DNA of 64,000 bases from Dermacentor variabilis (GCF_050947875.1 NC_134571.1:229782024-229846023); one strand, 5' to 3'; shown: positions 23,505 through 37,377, counted from the stretch's first letter. The notes: generated by a model not told the origin, from the sequence alone. Translations and numbers: made by a program.

Positions 23505-26500
23505 AGTCGCACTTTGTTATTTGAAAAGGCGTCTCACCAAGATTGGAAGTTGCAAACCGACAAGTGCAATGCATAGATCACACACTAACAATCCTGTCTC
23601 CAAATTATCAAAATGATGCACAGTGGGAAAACAGCTAAAATTTTAAACAAAAGCCATCATGGTTGCAACGAAGCCCTGCTTCAGCCAGAGTCAAGGTTAT
23701 ATGCACAAATGTCTATATGTAAAACGTGCTGCCTGCAATATCACCAACCATGGCACGTGACTTTCGCAAGCCAAACAATGTTAAATGCCATCCTTGGATG
23801 TGTGCCCCACAACAAAAAAGGAAGAGAAGAAAAAAAGGAAAGAAAAGACAGGGCTTGTCATGCGAGTGTGACGTGAACCCTTGGCTCCGTCATGGGGGAA
23901 GATGAAGAAGGAAGATCACTTGGAGGCAAAGGGGTTGAGTGCTGTTGCTTTTAGCACTCGCCTCCTGGCAGCGTGAAAATTCAACATTTCAATTTCTTCC
24001 ATTTCCGTTAATAATGAACTAATTAGAAATATTTGTTTGAGAAAATGCTCCCTTGACGGCTTCCAACGTACCAATGTACCTATAACTAAAATTTGCCATG
24101 GTGCTTAATGAGAGGGGCTTTTTCAGCCCAAATTAGATCCTGCAGACTATAGTACTGTATGGAAAATATGGTACATGGAACTGTAAAATTTAATTTTCCA
24201 CAGCAATTTCTACCTGTGCAGTTGGAGTTGGCTTTGTCACAGCATAGATGTGAGGACCGTGAAACAACCTTTATTCCCTAAAGATCCTGTCCTGTAGTAT
24301 ATTTGAGCATTTACATAAAGGCATGGAGACCCTCAGTGTGTTGCAAACTAAGTGGCGGCATATAGGTGGTGTGTGCTGCCTGTAGGGATGCCACTGTAAG
24401 CCATATATGTATTGGCGGATTTCTGAATTGTGGATGGGAGAAGGCTCATGGCTGTTCTGCCTTTGCACCAAGCACTGCAGAGCACAGTGCTGCAATTTTC
24501 TCTTTGTGCAGTTGGAAGAAAATTATTCCTGCAGTGGCAGCGTTCCAATGTTCCAGAGTTCCAATGTGACTGTGGTTTGAAATGGTCCGGCCCCTGTGTA
24601 TACAAGCACCGATTTTCCCAGACAAGTGTGACAGTGCCTGGCTTTGAATGCAGTGTGCTGCTTCATAAATATTGCAGTTGCCCAGCGCTAAGCTGCCTGG
24701 ATTATGTGGTTGCCATAATGACTTCTCTGTACCCGTGGGACAAATATTTGCACTCGAAATAGCGACAGAAGCCATGCATTTCCTGCTGACATAGAATTAG
24801 GTTCCACAATGTCATCTGATGCATACACATGCTGTGGTGTGGTTGGTGTGGCCATGTTCTTTTTTCCTCCCTTCAAATATGCTGGTGAACTGCCACTAGT
24901 TACAGATGTCTGCAAGGAGTGCGCACTGTGTGAGTGCTGCACATGAATTGAAATTACGACCACCACAGTGATGATAAAGAACACCTTGAAAAGTAATCTG
25001 ACAACACTTATTAAGACTGTCTACAAGTTCTCTGTGAGAGATTTCCTCAGGGTTGACAAAAACCATCTTAGGGATCATTTAATGGGGTTTTACCGCCCAC
25101 ATTATGAGGTGAAAGAAAAGGAAGCCATTAGGATTTCTCTGGTGGTGCAAGGTGCTCTAATAGATGGCTTTGAATTGCAATAGACATAAATATTATCATT
25201 CTATCTGTCTGGGCACAACTTCTTCGCCAACCTCTCTGTCATCTCTGTAGCACATTAATCTGGGATAGTAACTCACTCTGACGCAGGAGATGAAAGTGCA
25301 TGCCAGGCATGCTGACCACACTGACTTGGAGAGTGCCACTTTCTTAAATGTGGCAAAAGTCCGTGTTTTGGGCGAAATAAGAGCTCATCGGCAATTTTCA
25401 TCTGTGATAAACAGAAATAAGTGCTGCCAGTGGTCAGACATCATTGAGGTCGAGCTTCTCAAGCAAGTGGATGCCATCGAGAACACCAAAAAAGCCAGTG
25501 ATAGCCATTGTGAAGAAGATTCAGATGGTAAGGTCCAGCCGGGGTTTCTCTGCACAAGGTCACCAAGTGGAATTCCTAAGTAACGGATATTTTTTCCCCT
25601 AAACTGCTACCCTAGAGTGGCCGGAACATGCACCGTTCGATCCAAGCATGCAGCTGTTATCAAAGTTTAGTTTAGTCAATTATTGAGGCTTAAGATGGTT
25701 TTAATGAATGTACATTAGGAAACAATTGTAAAAGAATGTAAAAAAATTTGAACTGTGTTGACTCTTTGGTGGCATACTGTTGCTAATCCTGAAGTTACGT
25801 CCTCAAATGACTTATGCTCCAGGTATTTGAGCAAAACTATGGGTGTGGAAATATGAATTTTTCAATTTCAAAGCTAATTTGAATAATGAAACCTAAGTGT
25901 GAAGCGAATATTTTTCGAATATGAATACTACTGGTATTGCAAAAATCCATTTTTTTTCACCAACCAGAGGTGCAAAATAGTTTACTGCATAGCAAATAAT
26001 GTACAGGGATATTATGCTTCGTGGTTAACAAAATTCTCTAATACAACACTTTTGTTTGACAATGTCATAACTGTAGTTACTTAATGTTTCATGAAGCAAG
26101 GACAACAGCTCAACATGTTCAAAGAGCAGTGACACCTGGTGCATGTCACCATCGATTCAGACATCGAAAAGAGCTGCTTAGAGTGTCTGGTATCAGCAGG
26201 TCGCTCTTCACAAGCCGAGCCAACAGTGGGCACCACGCTTACACCATCACTCAAACGGATCTACTTTTTGGCCCAAAATGTCATCATGCAAATATCTTTG
26301 AACCTGCGATTGTGGCAGTGAAAATTTCTGCCACGAGTGAAAATTTCTGCTGGGTGATAAGCTAATCAGTCTTTCCGCAGTGCTGATGTGGAAGTGGCCC
26401 GTTCAGAAGCTTTTGTTGTTGAACGCATACTTGGGTTCCTTGGTGTTGAAATTATCCTTCCTTTCTCTAAATCAAAGGGCGAGATCTTGCATTCTGAATG

Positions 26501-29500
26501 TTTGCTTGCGCTCTGATTATTCGCCTTCACCGTGCTTTCATCAGCGGTCGTCTGCTTGGTGAAGCGGGAGCGCCTATTGAACACTCCCTACTCACTGATG
26601 TAGAAGGTGAAGCAAACAGTCAGAAAGCTAGAAGCTTGCGCAATCTCATCCCAGGTTTTCAATCCAGTTTGACATTGAAGCATCCTGGTAGTATTAAAGT
26701 ACTTGAGAATGAGGTTCCAGAAGCATTGCCAAGTCTGCCACTTGGTGAAATTTGTAGTTTGGAAACAATTTAGGCTCTTAGCGAGATTAGCAGTGAACAG
26801 AGGTTTTCACATGGCGATTGGTGTTGTCCAAATGCATGAAGAGGTCACAGTACGAGTACTTAAGCTGATAGTGTCGGGTAACCATAAGCACCAGCAGGGG
26901 CCCCGTGACAGTGTCCCCTTTAACTTCAGATATGCTTCACTGCATGATGCTAAATATGCTTCGCCGCATAACACGACTCTGCTGCTGTGAAGGTGACTTA
27001 AACCGACAACAGCCGAGAAGGTGCAAATAGCACTGCGCCGCCTGGTTCTTGCTGTTGGCCTTTTCTTCTTTTCACAGTGTCCTTACTGTAAGTGCACTCC
27101 AGAATTACAATGCAGGAATATGCATGTGTGCACAAGCTTTCATTCAAGAGTAACTCATGATCATAAGTTACGTCATCATGGTTTCGTACCATGTCACGGC
27201 ATCATAAGCGAGACATTATAAAGGGGGCCTCAAAGGCTGCGGGAGAGACTAATCTTTTGTGCGAGATTGTGCTATCCTTGCTGCACGCAGTGCAATATTA
27301 TATGACTCTCATGTCTATGGTGGCATTGTCGATTATGAATGTTTCCTTACTGCGTTAAAAAAATGTGTAGTGCATCTTTCAGATAATGGCATTATAGCCT
27401 CAGAGTTTTTCAAGTTTGGGGTACTTGTTCACTAAAAGTACACTATTAGAAAAGCTTTAGAATGTCTAGGTCATAATTGCATTTGAAGAACTGTAAGTCT
27501 TCCTACACATAGCAATTGGTAGCTTACTGTACGATGTTGAAGGTGGTTTTTATTCATAGGCCCTACGCAGAGAGCAGCAACACAATGCCTGGCATGTGAC
27601 CAGGGTTCGTAACAGTGTTTGCATTTCCAGTGCTCGTAACTGATTCCAGTCTTAATGCATAAATTTGCTTTATGAATTCTTTGTAGACAGAAGGTGCTTG
27701 AATATTGGTTGCATGAAATGCTCCAATGCACACTGTTACGTAAAGGGTGTCTTTTATTACCATACAGATTTTCTTGTTTTAAAGTTATGAGCGCGGCAAA
27801 TGTGGCATTCTTGCAGAGGAATTCCTCTATTTTGGAACTCCACAAATTTGGAGGCAGTCACATTTTAATGCACTCTCATTTCTTACAAATCTTGAAAGTT
27901 GCACCTAATTCAAGATATTCATCATTGAATTTTACTGGTAAATCGAGGCAATATTGGAACCGTGTGTGCTGGGAGCGCAGAAAAGAAGGTCCCGCTATCT
28001 CATCAGATGGAAACATCTTGGCCAGTCATTGTAGCTGCTGATACGACACACTTTGCCTGGCAAGCATGTGTGTCAGTGTGCCATGTCAGGCTATCATTTA
28101 AGCTTTGTCCCACACTTCTTGACAGGGCACTGCCGCCTGATGTGGAGGAGGATGCACCAAGTTTTGATTGTACTCAATTGAGCGCGATAATCAATATTTC
28201 AGAATAAGTGCAATTTTCGAGATTTAGAAAAAGAAAGGGTGTGCGTTCACATGCAACTGCCTCCAAATATGCCATTTAGAAGGCTGCCGCCAAGTTACTA
28301 ATAAAAAAAGTGACTGAATTTTTCAAAATTAATTTTCTGAAACTCGCATTACCAGCAAAGTGTGTCCACCTCACCTAGAAACTCCTTTGCAAAAACACCG
28401 GGCTCTCTGTGCTCAAAACTTTTTGCTAAATATCTGCATGGTTAAAAAAAAAAGCTAGATATGCATAATTGTTAATGTATGAAAATTGTGCACTATCACT
28501 TTTCAAAATTTTTGTCCTTCTATGCAACACCAGAAAAATTGGAAATAGAAGCTTCAGGTGACCTATCTGATGTGCAAGTTGCATGGCCATATTATTGTTT
28601 TAATTTTTCGCTATTACCTTTTACTGTGATGTCGCCACTGCAGCAGCTCGATGGCTGTGGCTTTTCATTCCAGGTCACAAAGCTGCACCCAGGTAGAGGC
28701 AGAATCCAAAAATGCTTGTGTACTTAAGTATAGCTGCACATTACAGAAGCTGAGGCCCTCAAGATTTATCCGTAGCCCTTGAGTTCCATATTTTTTTATT
28801 GGGATTGAAGAGTAATGTTTGTGCTGTATCCCTCTATTTCAGACTAAATAATGTGCATGCAAAATTATATCTTTATTACTTTACACCATAGCACCAATAT
28901 CTGTTGTGCGTTGATTTTCTGATGTCCTTGCATTTGCTATAGCAAGGATTTTTAAAAATCAGCCACAAAAGAAAAAAATGAATGGTCAAGGAACCAAGTG
29001 GTGTGTAACAGCTCCCTTCTTTTTTTAATCGGCTGCAAGTTTTGCACTCGTGTGTTAGCAACACTGTTTCGCCAATTGTGTACTTCAAAAGAAGTGTTAC
29101 CTTTCTGCTTTGGAACTTTGTGGTTTTATTCTGCCAGCTGCTTGACCAAAACAAGCAAAATGCACTTTGGATATTCCACAAACTCATTCTGTATGCATTT
29201 GGTACAATAAAATTTGTTTCAAGAATGGACAAATGCAGTGATGGTTAATTGAAAACTGCAACATGCCAATTTTAGTTTCATGCTTCATTAATTTTCTCAG
29301 CCCCAAAGAAAGCATGCGAGGTTCGAAAATGTATCATGTGACAAAGTGCTGGCCTGCCATGACATTAGTGCACTCGGTCTAGAGAACTGATTAATGCTGC
29401 ACATACATTGAACATGGTGGCCATGACCATCTCTCGTGAATTGGCATTCCCTGCCTAAATCACCTCACCAACACAGCCCGTTAACAGCAAGAAAGCTGAC

Positions 29501-30800
29501 GGGGCTTCCAAGAATTTCTATGCACTATTTATTAGTATCGCCCATTGAAATTGCTCCATTGCTTTGCTGACAATTGTCTTGACAAAAGTGGAAGCCGAGT
29601 CGGTTGTGTTCGATCAGTTTTATTTACATACAACCTATTATAAAGTGGACCTTTCTTCGCCTCTTCAACTGTTCCCACAGCTGCTGCTGCCATCTTGCAC
29701 GCCACATGGTAGGTGCATGGGAGGATTTTTCCAAGGAACTCTGGAAAGCTGTAATCAGATTGTGGGCAAAGTTAAAAACTTAAATACAAAAAGGGTGTAG
29801 AGTATTGTAACCTTGTACATGTTGATCACACATGTTTCAGCTACAGCTGTAAGTGTCTTGTCTCATCAACCAAGCTACAGTTCTTCCAACGTTACACTTT
29901 GTGATACTCAGTATGAATTGATACGACTAGCTGCTATTCTAGTGGTTGTGCAGGCCACAAGGGAACAGTGCCTGGCCTTTGTGCTTGTATGTGTCAATTT
30001 CTCTCTTTCAGTCTCGCCCGAGCCACACCAAAATGCTATCCACAAGTGTTGTGCCAAAATGGCCTGGCAACATTTCGTATTAAGCCGTTTGACCTATTTA
30101 TTACACTGATGCACAAAGTGCAACCAAATGAAGGAAATGACATCGCCTAGGTGATTAGTAAATTACCCTTCTAAAATACCACAAGTGCAACTTTGCTGTG
30201 GCAAGAGCCTTAGCAAAAACATGAGACACACAAAAATGAAGGAAAAGCGACACCTTCAAGTTCCCGCACCAACTCACCGTGACAAGCACGAATTTTGACA
30301 GTGTCTGCTTGAGCTTAGTTATTTGGAGATACATGCAGTTGAATGCTTTTACAAGCATCGAGATGCCCCACTATGCTAGCTTGCCTTTTATGGCTATAGA
30401 AAGTCATACTGCCACAAGTCTGCCTATTCTTCCGATTGGAATCTATATTGAAACTGCTTTGAGCAACGGGCGGTATTCTATTTCAGCGCTAATGATACAT
30501 TGAGAGTAGTGTGCCTGGAAGGAATAGCCAAAAGCATTGCAGAAGCTGCAGCACTTTGTGCTCGCTGAATGATCATACGAGAAGGTAAAGATGCCATCAG
30601 AAAGCATCCTTCGTATAGAGTCTCTTTAAAAGAAAAACACTACAACTAGACATGGTGACAGTTGTGGTGGCAAACTAAAAATATTATAATGATAGTTCAA
30701 GGTGTGGTATGGCATGTTTATGCTATTTCTGAAAAAATAAACACGGCAAGTGTGTCCATGCCAGCAATTGACACAGGATGTGCAGATGCAAAGCTGCAAT
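23505..30800. other. Long AT-rich non-coding region
   Basis: Seven kilobases contain only short frames (under 125 codons) without motif, repeat structure or splice-consistent coding signal that I can support. Long runs of A/T and degraded sequence suggest old transposon remnants. Confidence 0.5.
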
Positions 30801-30814
30801 ACAGCACCACGGCG

Positions 30815-30990
30815 TCAAAACGACAGTATGCAAGTGGTGGTCCAGCATCAAAACTTCAATGTCCCTACACTGCAACACTGGGAGGCCATGCTGCATGACG
30901 GAAGCCTGGGTGGCCAGCAGGCGCTGCTCTGTCGGGCACAGGACGTGGCAGCAACTATTTCTCCTAAGGATTCAATAAACGGATTTTTCT
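30815..30990 (+). pseudogene. Possible decayed retroelement ORF end with poly(A) signal
   Basis: The frame VPTLQHWEAMLHDGS...QQALLCRAQDVAATI resembles a hydrophilic C-terminal segment (PT-x-WE-x-L ... Q ... AQ-x-A) that I recall from tick mobile-element ORFs. AATAAA follows at about 30977. The assignment is from memory and weak. Confidence 0.25.
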
Positions 30991-31530
30991 ACGTCACCCG
31001 CTATGCGATGCGCCATACAAGGGAATGACAGTGCCACTACTCTCACAGAATATGGATGGTGCACAACACCACCTTGAGCATTGGAGTGCACGTCTGCCTG
31101 TGAGCTCTGTACTACAAACACAAGTGGTGCATGCAAGGTAACACTTAACATATCACTGCCAAATGCCATCAATGAACAGAAGCAGCAAAGAAAGCTGCTT
31201 ACATAATTTTCAGTGTGTCGGATCTGCATATTTTTTACATCCTGTCTGCATGCCGCATTGTTCATTTGTTCGTCACTTCTCAAAAGTGCATAGTTGCATG
31301 GTACTTTTTTCGATCTTGTGCACTTTCTTTTGTCCTGAAAAAATAACCACAGCAGCTATCTTCATAAAATAAAGCAGATGTTTCTGAATGAGCTGTAAGT
31401 ATTAAAGTTGCTCAAAAGGGTAGTTTACTGAATTGATTGCATTTGAGTACTGCAGGCCTAGTTTCTTTCCGTCTTTCTCTTTTAAAGCCTCAGCACAAAT
31501 TAGCTGAAACACCCTGTATACTGGACGGCT
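30991..31530. other. No gene seen
   Basis: Nothing recognisable on either strand. Confidence 0.5.
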
Positions 31531-31835
31531 TGCCTGGCTGCCCGCACCGCCGAGGCGGAGCATCAAACGTTTTTGTGGCGCACTTGTCGCCGTCTCGTGG
31601 CACCGGTCGTCCATCCTTATCGCGCACACGCCACCGTCGTCATCACGCCACCGTCGTCTGGTGTTCTGATTGGCTGCGGCAAAGCGGACAGCTCTGGCGG
31701 GCGGGAAAAAAAGGTGGTCCGCGAGCGATCGGGCTTGCCGCCTCGTTTAACGCCTGCTTTTATCCGCCTGGCCAAGAGCTTTGCCCGGTTTAGCCGCTCT
31801 GTCTTCAGTGTGAATGTCCCTTTGGAGTAAAAAAA
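31531..31835 (+). other. GC/CpG-rich island, promoter- or LTR-like
   Basis: In an AT-rich region this block is distinctly GC-rich, with many CpGs and 'ctgattggctgcgg' (CCAAT-box complement). It ends in 'tttggagtaaaaaaaat'. It could be a solo LTR or a promoter; no gene starts here that I can support. Confidence 0.3.
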
Positions 31836-32140
31836 ATCAACAGCTTATGCTTCCACACTTTTTGCTTGGTAGCTGCATTCAATTTGCTTGCTCCTCGTCT
31901 TTTAGATGTCTAGGCTCCCCACATTTTAACATGGCTGAATAGTGCACAAATCAGAAACGCGAGTTTCTGTGGCCTAGCCTTCTTACACTTGCAAGGATAC
32001 CATCCAAAATTGACCTATTTTTCTTATGGGGTGCCCACTGATTATGAGGATGCTGACATCAAAGGATCTCAAGTGGTTCTCTAGCATTTTGGTGACGTAA
32101 TACAGTAATGCCAAGCTACAACTGACTTGATATCTGTCAG
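31836..32140. other. No gene seen
   Basis: AT-rich, with nothing recognisable. Confidence 0.5.
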
Positions 32141-32144
32141 CACC

Positions 32145-32235
32145 AATGAACGCAGTGGTTAGTATTCTCACTAAATTGAGAGTTCAGCCCAACAGCAGAT
32201 GGACACCAGTGGTTTGAATCCCCGTGTTGGCAAAT
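32145..32235 (+). mobile_element. Possible degraded tRNA-derived SINE head
   Basis: 'cgcagtggttag' looks like box A and 'ggtttgaatccc' at about 32212 like box B, but they are about 55 bases apart, wider than in a tRNA, and no SINE body follows. Confidence 0.3.
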
Positions 32236-32627
32236 TTAACTGGCTGAAATCAAGCATTTAAAAGACACGCACTTCGTTCCATCCCTTCAATCTGCGAGCA
32301 TAATGAAGATCAAAGGTCAGGTTATGTGGCTGCAGCACCTTCTGTTCATGCAGCATACCTTTACTTTTCTTTACCAAGACACTTAGCATGCACATACCTT
32401 GTGTGCAAGCCACATCTATTTACAACAGAAACAGCGCTTTCCACTCGTGAGCAAAAGTTTGGAGGTAAAATATGGTAGAATTTCTTGTCCAGCCAACGCA
32501 TGCAGGCTGAAATCCAAGTGGTACAGCCAATATGTGCCTGTTCAATCACTGCAATGCATTGAGCCACTTCTGACAACGCACAGCTGTACCAGAAAAGGTT
32601 TAGATTTTTTTTCACTAATGCCATGTC

Positions 32628-32909
32628 AAGTCTGCGAAAGCTGAAGGTACAGTCGCCCAAATCTTTAACTGGTGTGCGGGAGCGGCGACTTTTCCGTGCG
32701 TCAGCGCCGTTTGACGGGGCGAGGCTGGAAACAGTGTGAGGCTAAGCGCATGCGGACAAAGCGCGCTCAGCTGGGCCCATCGCCTACTAGGCTGTTTCCA
32801 GCCTCGCCGCGTCATACGGCGCTGACGCCCGGAAAACGCCCGGAAAAGTCGCCGCTCCCGCACACCAGTTAAAGATTTGGGCGACTGTACCTTCAGCTTT
32901 CGCAGACTT
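32628..32909. mobile_element. Hairpin MITE with long perfect inverted repeats
   Basis: About 85 bases at each end are inverted copies of each other, starting 'aagtctgcgaaagctgaagg' on the left and mirrored on the right, with 'tttaactggtgtgcgggagc' within the stem. A TA-CAGTCGCCC boundary at 32648 and its mirror at 32888 looks like a Tc1/mariner end, but the pairing extends about 20 bp beyond the TA on both sides, so true termini are uncertain. There is no coding capacity. Confidence 0.8.
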
Positions 32910-33298
32910 TCAAGTAGTTCGAACGTAAAGTGGCCTGTGTGTTATTGCTATTCAGCCAGAGTGCAATAGGAGCCAGTCAAATTAGTAAAACATGAAGTCA
33001 ATGTGCACACAAAGACTACATGTACCCTTGCATGACTTTGTGCCACAGGCAGCTAACAGCTTCCAATTCACAGTTCTTGTAATATGCTTGTGGCCACCAT
33101 CTACAGTGATCTATTTGATTTAACGGGGATGTGTATGTTGGCTGAAAACAAGAAAATATATTAACACCGATGGATGCAATATATCCTTTCCGGTAGTTTC
33201 GCAAGGGGGAAACTGTAATTCGAACTTCACGGCAGCGTGCACCGCACAGCTGCACCTCATTTTTATATTCTCGCGCATGCATCAGCGTTGCCGCAGCT
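32910..33298. other. Unassigned spacer before the second 1.8-kb copy
   Basis: No gene seen. Because the window begins inside copy 1, the last part of this spacer may belong to the duplicated segment. Confidence 0.4.
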
Positions 33299-35112
33299 GT
33301 CTGTAGTGACACCCTCGCGTGCATTTCTTGTTCAAGCTTTGTTGAAGGGTTTGCAGAAATGAAGGCAGTACGGTGCCGCTCATTTCTTCCTTAATGCGAC
33401 CTTTGAATAGTGTGTGCATCTTAACCCTTTCATAGACGCAAGCAGAGAACAGGCCGCTTTGTGTCCTAGACATTACAAGTGCTGTTTTTTTTATGAAGTA
33501 TTTTTCACATAACGTAAAATCTCAAAGCTGACTACGATTCTGTAATAGCGAAAAGTGGGAATATTACATCCCACTATACAGCCTCAAGGCCCGTTTCTAC
33601 CTACTCGTGGTCACCTGTAATGTGATTAGAAGCAGCCAGAGTACCCAGTACAGTATACATTGTTTGTGCACGTTTTCATTATACTTACTGAGCATGCTTT
33701 GTATGAGAATCCTCAATCAGGGCTTTCCGATATCACAAGGGTTCTTAGAAAAAAAGATGCTTCTTGAAAATTCTTGAGGGCTCGTATGTAGCAGCTCGCA
33801 TATGTAGGAATGCGATTTGTTCGCGATGCTAATAATTTGATCACCTGTTTTGGTAGCTGTGGGCACGAGAAATTTAGACACCTAACCGCACCAAAATTCA
33901 GCTTATATGAAAACACGGAATTTCGATAAAAAGAGTCCATTTGCCGCTGTGGTGGTTTGAAGGAAGGCGATAGAATAGAATAAAATAAACATTGTAGAAC
34001 GGGAAGTAAATCTGCGCAATCGCTCTATCGCGTTGTTTAACAAAGAAATGGACGAAAAAATGTGCTTAACGTGATTCAGAAACATATCTACACAGGAATG
34101 TTCAATGGTAGAAATTACACTTCACCGCTACAGAGTAGCGAAGTTGCCCTGAAAAGTGGGACCAATATTTTCCGACCGCCCAACAAAGGGTGAAATGCGC
34201 ACAGTATGTACGGCAACACTTGCTTTGTTCACCGCAGTAATGCCACCCTGTAATGGAGACACAACTACGACAAACGGTCCGCATTTCTTCCGCAGCGAGC
34301 AGCGAGAAAAAGTGAAACATTTTTTACCGAGTCAGAGAAAAGCCAAGCGTGTTCCTGACGGTATGTAACGGCATGCCGCTGGGAAAAAGGGGGTCCATAC
34401 CTCGGGGTTCAAATTCTGCAGACACGGCATGCGCTTCAGCGTAGCCGTCAATTTGCGGTTGAGCAAGCGACGATTTTGCATTTTCTGTTCCGCATCAGCA
34501 TGTTATACGCAGCGAGGGAGCACCTTGAAAACCAGCACGACGGGGGCCGTCTCGTTGAACAATCAAGGCCTAAAATTTCAGAGACAACACAACTATTAGC
34601 GCTTATTGTTTGAAATTTTGTGATTTCAGTAGACTTACCTTGATGTTGTCGCATATTTCTTGTGGATCCATGTTGCTTTCAAGGTCGTTTCCGCCAACAT
34701 AAAGAACGGCGAAATCGACACGCTCGAAGCGCATCGTGGAGACAGCTCACGCCAGCCGTACTGCATTGTAGCCCACAAAACTGAATGTGCAGGCTTTCAT
34801 AGACTCAATTAGGCGCAGGCGCGACCTATTTAAGAATTTAACCTGACTCACCGACAATGACGCCGCGCAAGGACGGCATGACTGAACACGATCCAGCGAG
34901 GCGTAACAAGACCACGCGAACGAACCTACGTGAGCCGGCAGTGGCCGCATGTGGCCGGCAACACACCACAGGGATTTAGCAGCAGCACCTAGCAGCGTCC
35001 TTCCCTAGGCGTACAAGTACCTATCTGGGGGCAGGGAGTACGCCACTGGCTTACGTCACATCCGGTTTGCCTCCAAACCGGGTACAGCCAGCCTGCGGGG
35101 AGACGCTTCTCG
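33299..35112 (+). repeat. Direct 1.8-kb duplication, copy 2
   Basis: Direct repeat of 1-1826, same orientation. It ends at 'ggggagacgcttct' exactly where the right arm of the large inverted repeat begins ('cgcaagagcgccgcc', 35113). A few bases of copy 1 are missing here, for example the 'atgcatggc' duplication at about 1652 of copy 1. Confidence 0.93.
34448..34879 (-). pseudogene. SGNH (GDSL-like) hydrolase-type exon, broken, copy 2
   Basis: ATG at 34879, exon end at 34639 before GTAAGT. It carries the same Glu in the G-E-S block, the same one-base shift after it, and the same in-frame TGA as copy 1, then VDFAVLYVGGNDLESN. The shared lesions show that the exon was already dead when the segment was duplicated. 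The putative second exon differs by single bases from copy 1 (Thr for Lys in its ORF near 34619). Confidence 0.6.
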
Positions 35113-35125
35113 CAAGAGCGCCGCC

Positions 35126-37377
35126 ATGGATGGATGGATGGATGGATGGATGGCGGCTATACCCTTTGTAACGGGCGGCGGCTGGCGCCACCTAGCCTAT
35201 TGCTCCCCTTCCTATTTTATTATTATTCTTCTTTTTCCCCTTTCTTTATATCCTCTTTTCCTTAACCTAGTTTACACTCCCCTCCTCCCCCCAAAACAAC
35301 TATCTAACACAGTAGAGGAAACATTATCTCCCCGATTTATAGTATTATCTATCCCTTGACTTCCTCCACCAATCCTCTAGCCTCCCCTTCGTTACTGCCA
35401 CTCTTTTCACGTCTATTTGCCCTTGTTCCCCGGGAAAACCTAATGCCCCTTCCATATCTGCCACTGTTCCCTCTGCCAGGGTTGGGCGAAGGTCTGTGCA
35501 TCTCAGCACTATATGCTCAGTGGTCTCCATTTCGGTTCCGCATGCTGTGCACCGAAGGTCCACGTCTTCAAATTTAGCCCTGTATGTTTTCGTTCTCAAA
35601 ACCCCTGTCCTAGCTTCGAATAATAGTGAGCTGCCCCGCGAGTTATCAAATAAGAGCTCTCTCTTAATCTCCTGTTTTTGTGACCTATACATTGATAGCG
35701 CTGGCTTTCCGAGCATTCTTTCTTCCCACATTTTTCTTTCCGTCTCCTTCACCTCCTTTCCCACACTAGAACCACGTTGGACCCCCTCCCTCGGCTGTAG
35801 GTATCTATTCCTCAGCTTCCTAGTTCTGAGTGTCCACTTTGTGTTCAAACTTTTCATGTACAGATATTTGTATACTTTTCCTGCCCACCTTTTTTCCTCC
35901 AGTGCTGGGAGTCTCTGTTCAAATTTTAGTTTACTTATTGCCTCTCTACCTTCGAATGACGTCCATCCCATGTCCCCCTGCACTCCCTCATTAGGGGTGT
36001 TCCCGTGTGCTCCTAAGGCCAACCTGCCTACACTTCTCTGTCTCGTTTCCATGCATGCCTGAACTTCCGATTTCATGCACAGTACTGAATTTCCGAATGT
36101 GAGGCCAGGTACCATAACCCCTTTCCATACGCCCCTAACCACCTCGTACCTATTATAGTTCCAAAGTGCCTTATGTTTCATTACAGTTGAGTTCCTTTTC
36201 GCTTTTTCAATCATAATTTTTTCCTGTTCTTCCAAGTACTTTTTGCCCTCGTTTCGCCATATGCCCAAATACTTGTATTTTTCAACATGATCAATCTTAG
36301 TGCTTTGTATTTCCAATGGTTCCCCCCTTTCTTCATTGTATACTATTATCCCAGACTTCTCTCTACTGAATTGCAGTCCCAATTTTTCTCCCTCCTCTCC
36401 ACATATGCTCATTAGTTCCTGTAGCTCTACTCGGGTGTCAGCAAGCAGTACAATATCATCTGCATACATCAGTCCGGCTAGTACTTGAGCTACCTTCTGC
36501 CCTTCCAGCATATAGCTTATGTCAGTTCCTATTGTGCTCTGTTCTAGTCTCTTTTCCATTTGGCTCATCTAAAACATAAAAAGCAGAGGCGACAATGGAC
36601 AGCCCTGCCTGAGACCTCTTCTTATTTTAGCTGGCTTTGTAGTTTCCCCCTCCCATGTTATCTCTACCTCATTATCTGTATAAACTTGTTGTAGGAACTC
36701 AATCATCTTTCTATCTAGACCATATTCCCTCAACTGGCTCCATAACTTTTCTCGGTTTACATTATCATAGGCTCCTCTAATGTCTAAAAAAGCTATCCAT
36801 AGCGGTTTCTGCCTGGCTGTCGCTATCTCTATGCACTGTGTTATAACAAATAAATTATCATCTAGCCGTCTGTTCCTTCTAAATCCATTCTGCAGTTCTC
36901 CCAAGATCTCTTCACGTTCTGCCCATTCCACCATTCGCTTTTTCACCATCTGCATTGCTACTCTGTATATGACTGATGTGACAGTTATTGGCCTGTAGGA
37001 TTTAATGTTGTCCTTGCTTCCCTTACCTTTGTACACTAATATCATTCTGCTTGATTTCCAGTCCTGTGGAACATCTCCCCCTACTACTATTTGTTCAATA
37101 AGTTGTCGTAATATTAATTTACTTTTCTGGCCTAATATGCTTATCAATTTCATAGGTATGCCATCAGGTCCTGTCGCTGTTCCCACGGGGACCTTGTGTT
37201 CAATTCTGTCCCATTCCTTACTTGTCATCCTTCTGTACTCTTCCTCTAATTCTGTCCTGCTGTTGTCATTGTTCTCCATTTCGCTACCCACTGGCTCTGC
37301 AAATGTTGCCTCTATTGTTAACCTAATATATTCCTGAGCTTCCTCTCCCTCTACCTTTGTTCCTTCTGGTGTGGTCA
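35126..37377 (-). mobile_element. Non-LTR retrotransposon copy 1, 5'-truncated
   Basis: Minus-strand LINE with a tail of seven ATGG/CCAT units at 35126-35153, a 3' UTR with a GC-rich 'acgggcggcggc' block shared with the other copies, and an RT ORF. The 5' end is truncated at about 37377, where the arm sequence resumes. It sits inside the right arm of the large inverted repeat and is absent from the left arm, so it inserted after the arms were formed. Confidence 0.9.
35345..37376 (-). pseudogene. LINE reverse transcriptase, copy 1 (one nonsense codon)
   Basis: The frame is open from the truncation point at 37376 down to 35345 with a single stop, TAG at 36571-36569, which falls after PLSPLLFMF where the family has a Tyr. 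RT motifs in order: GPDGIPMKL, YRPITVTSVIYR, ELQNGFRRNRR, AFLDIRGAYD, RRGLRQGCPLSPL, then LMYADDIVLLAD (YADD at about 36466-36455). The C-terminus has CTACGTEMETTEHIVLRC, a C-x2-C-x8-H-x4-C knuckle, and DWWRKSRD. The endonuclease and ORF1 are missing through 5' truncation. The enzyme copies its RNA at a nicked target. I cannot assign the clade safely. Confidence 0.88.

Noticed and set aside
24266..24775. Overlapping frames on both strands at 24.3-24.8 kb
   Set aside because: Mutual shadows without motif or splice context.
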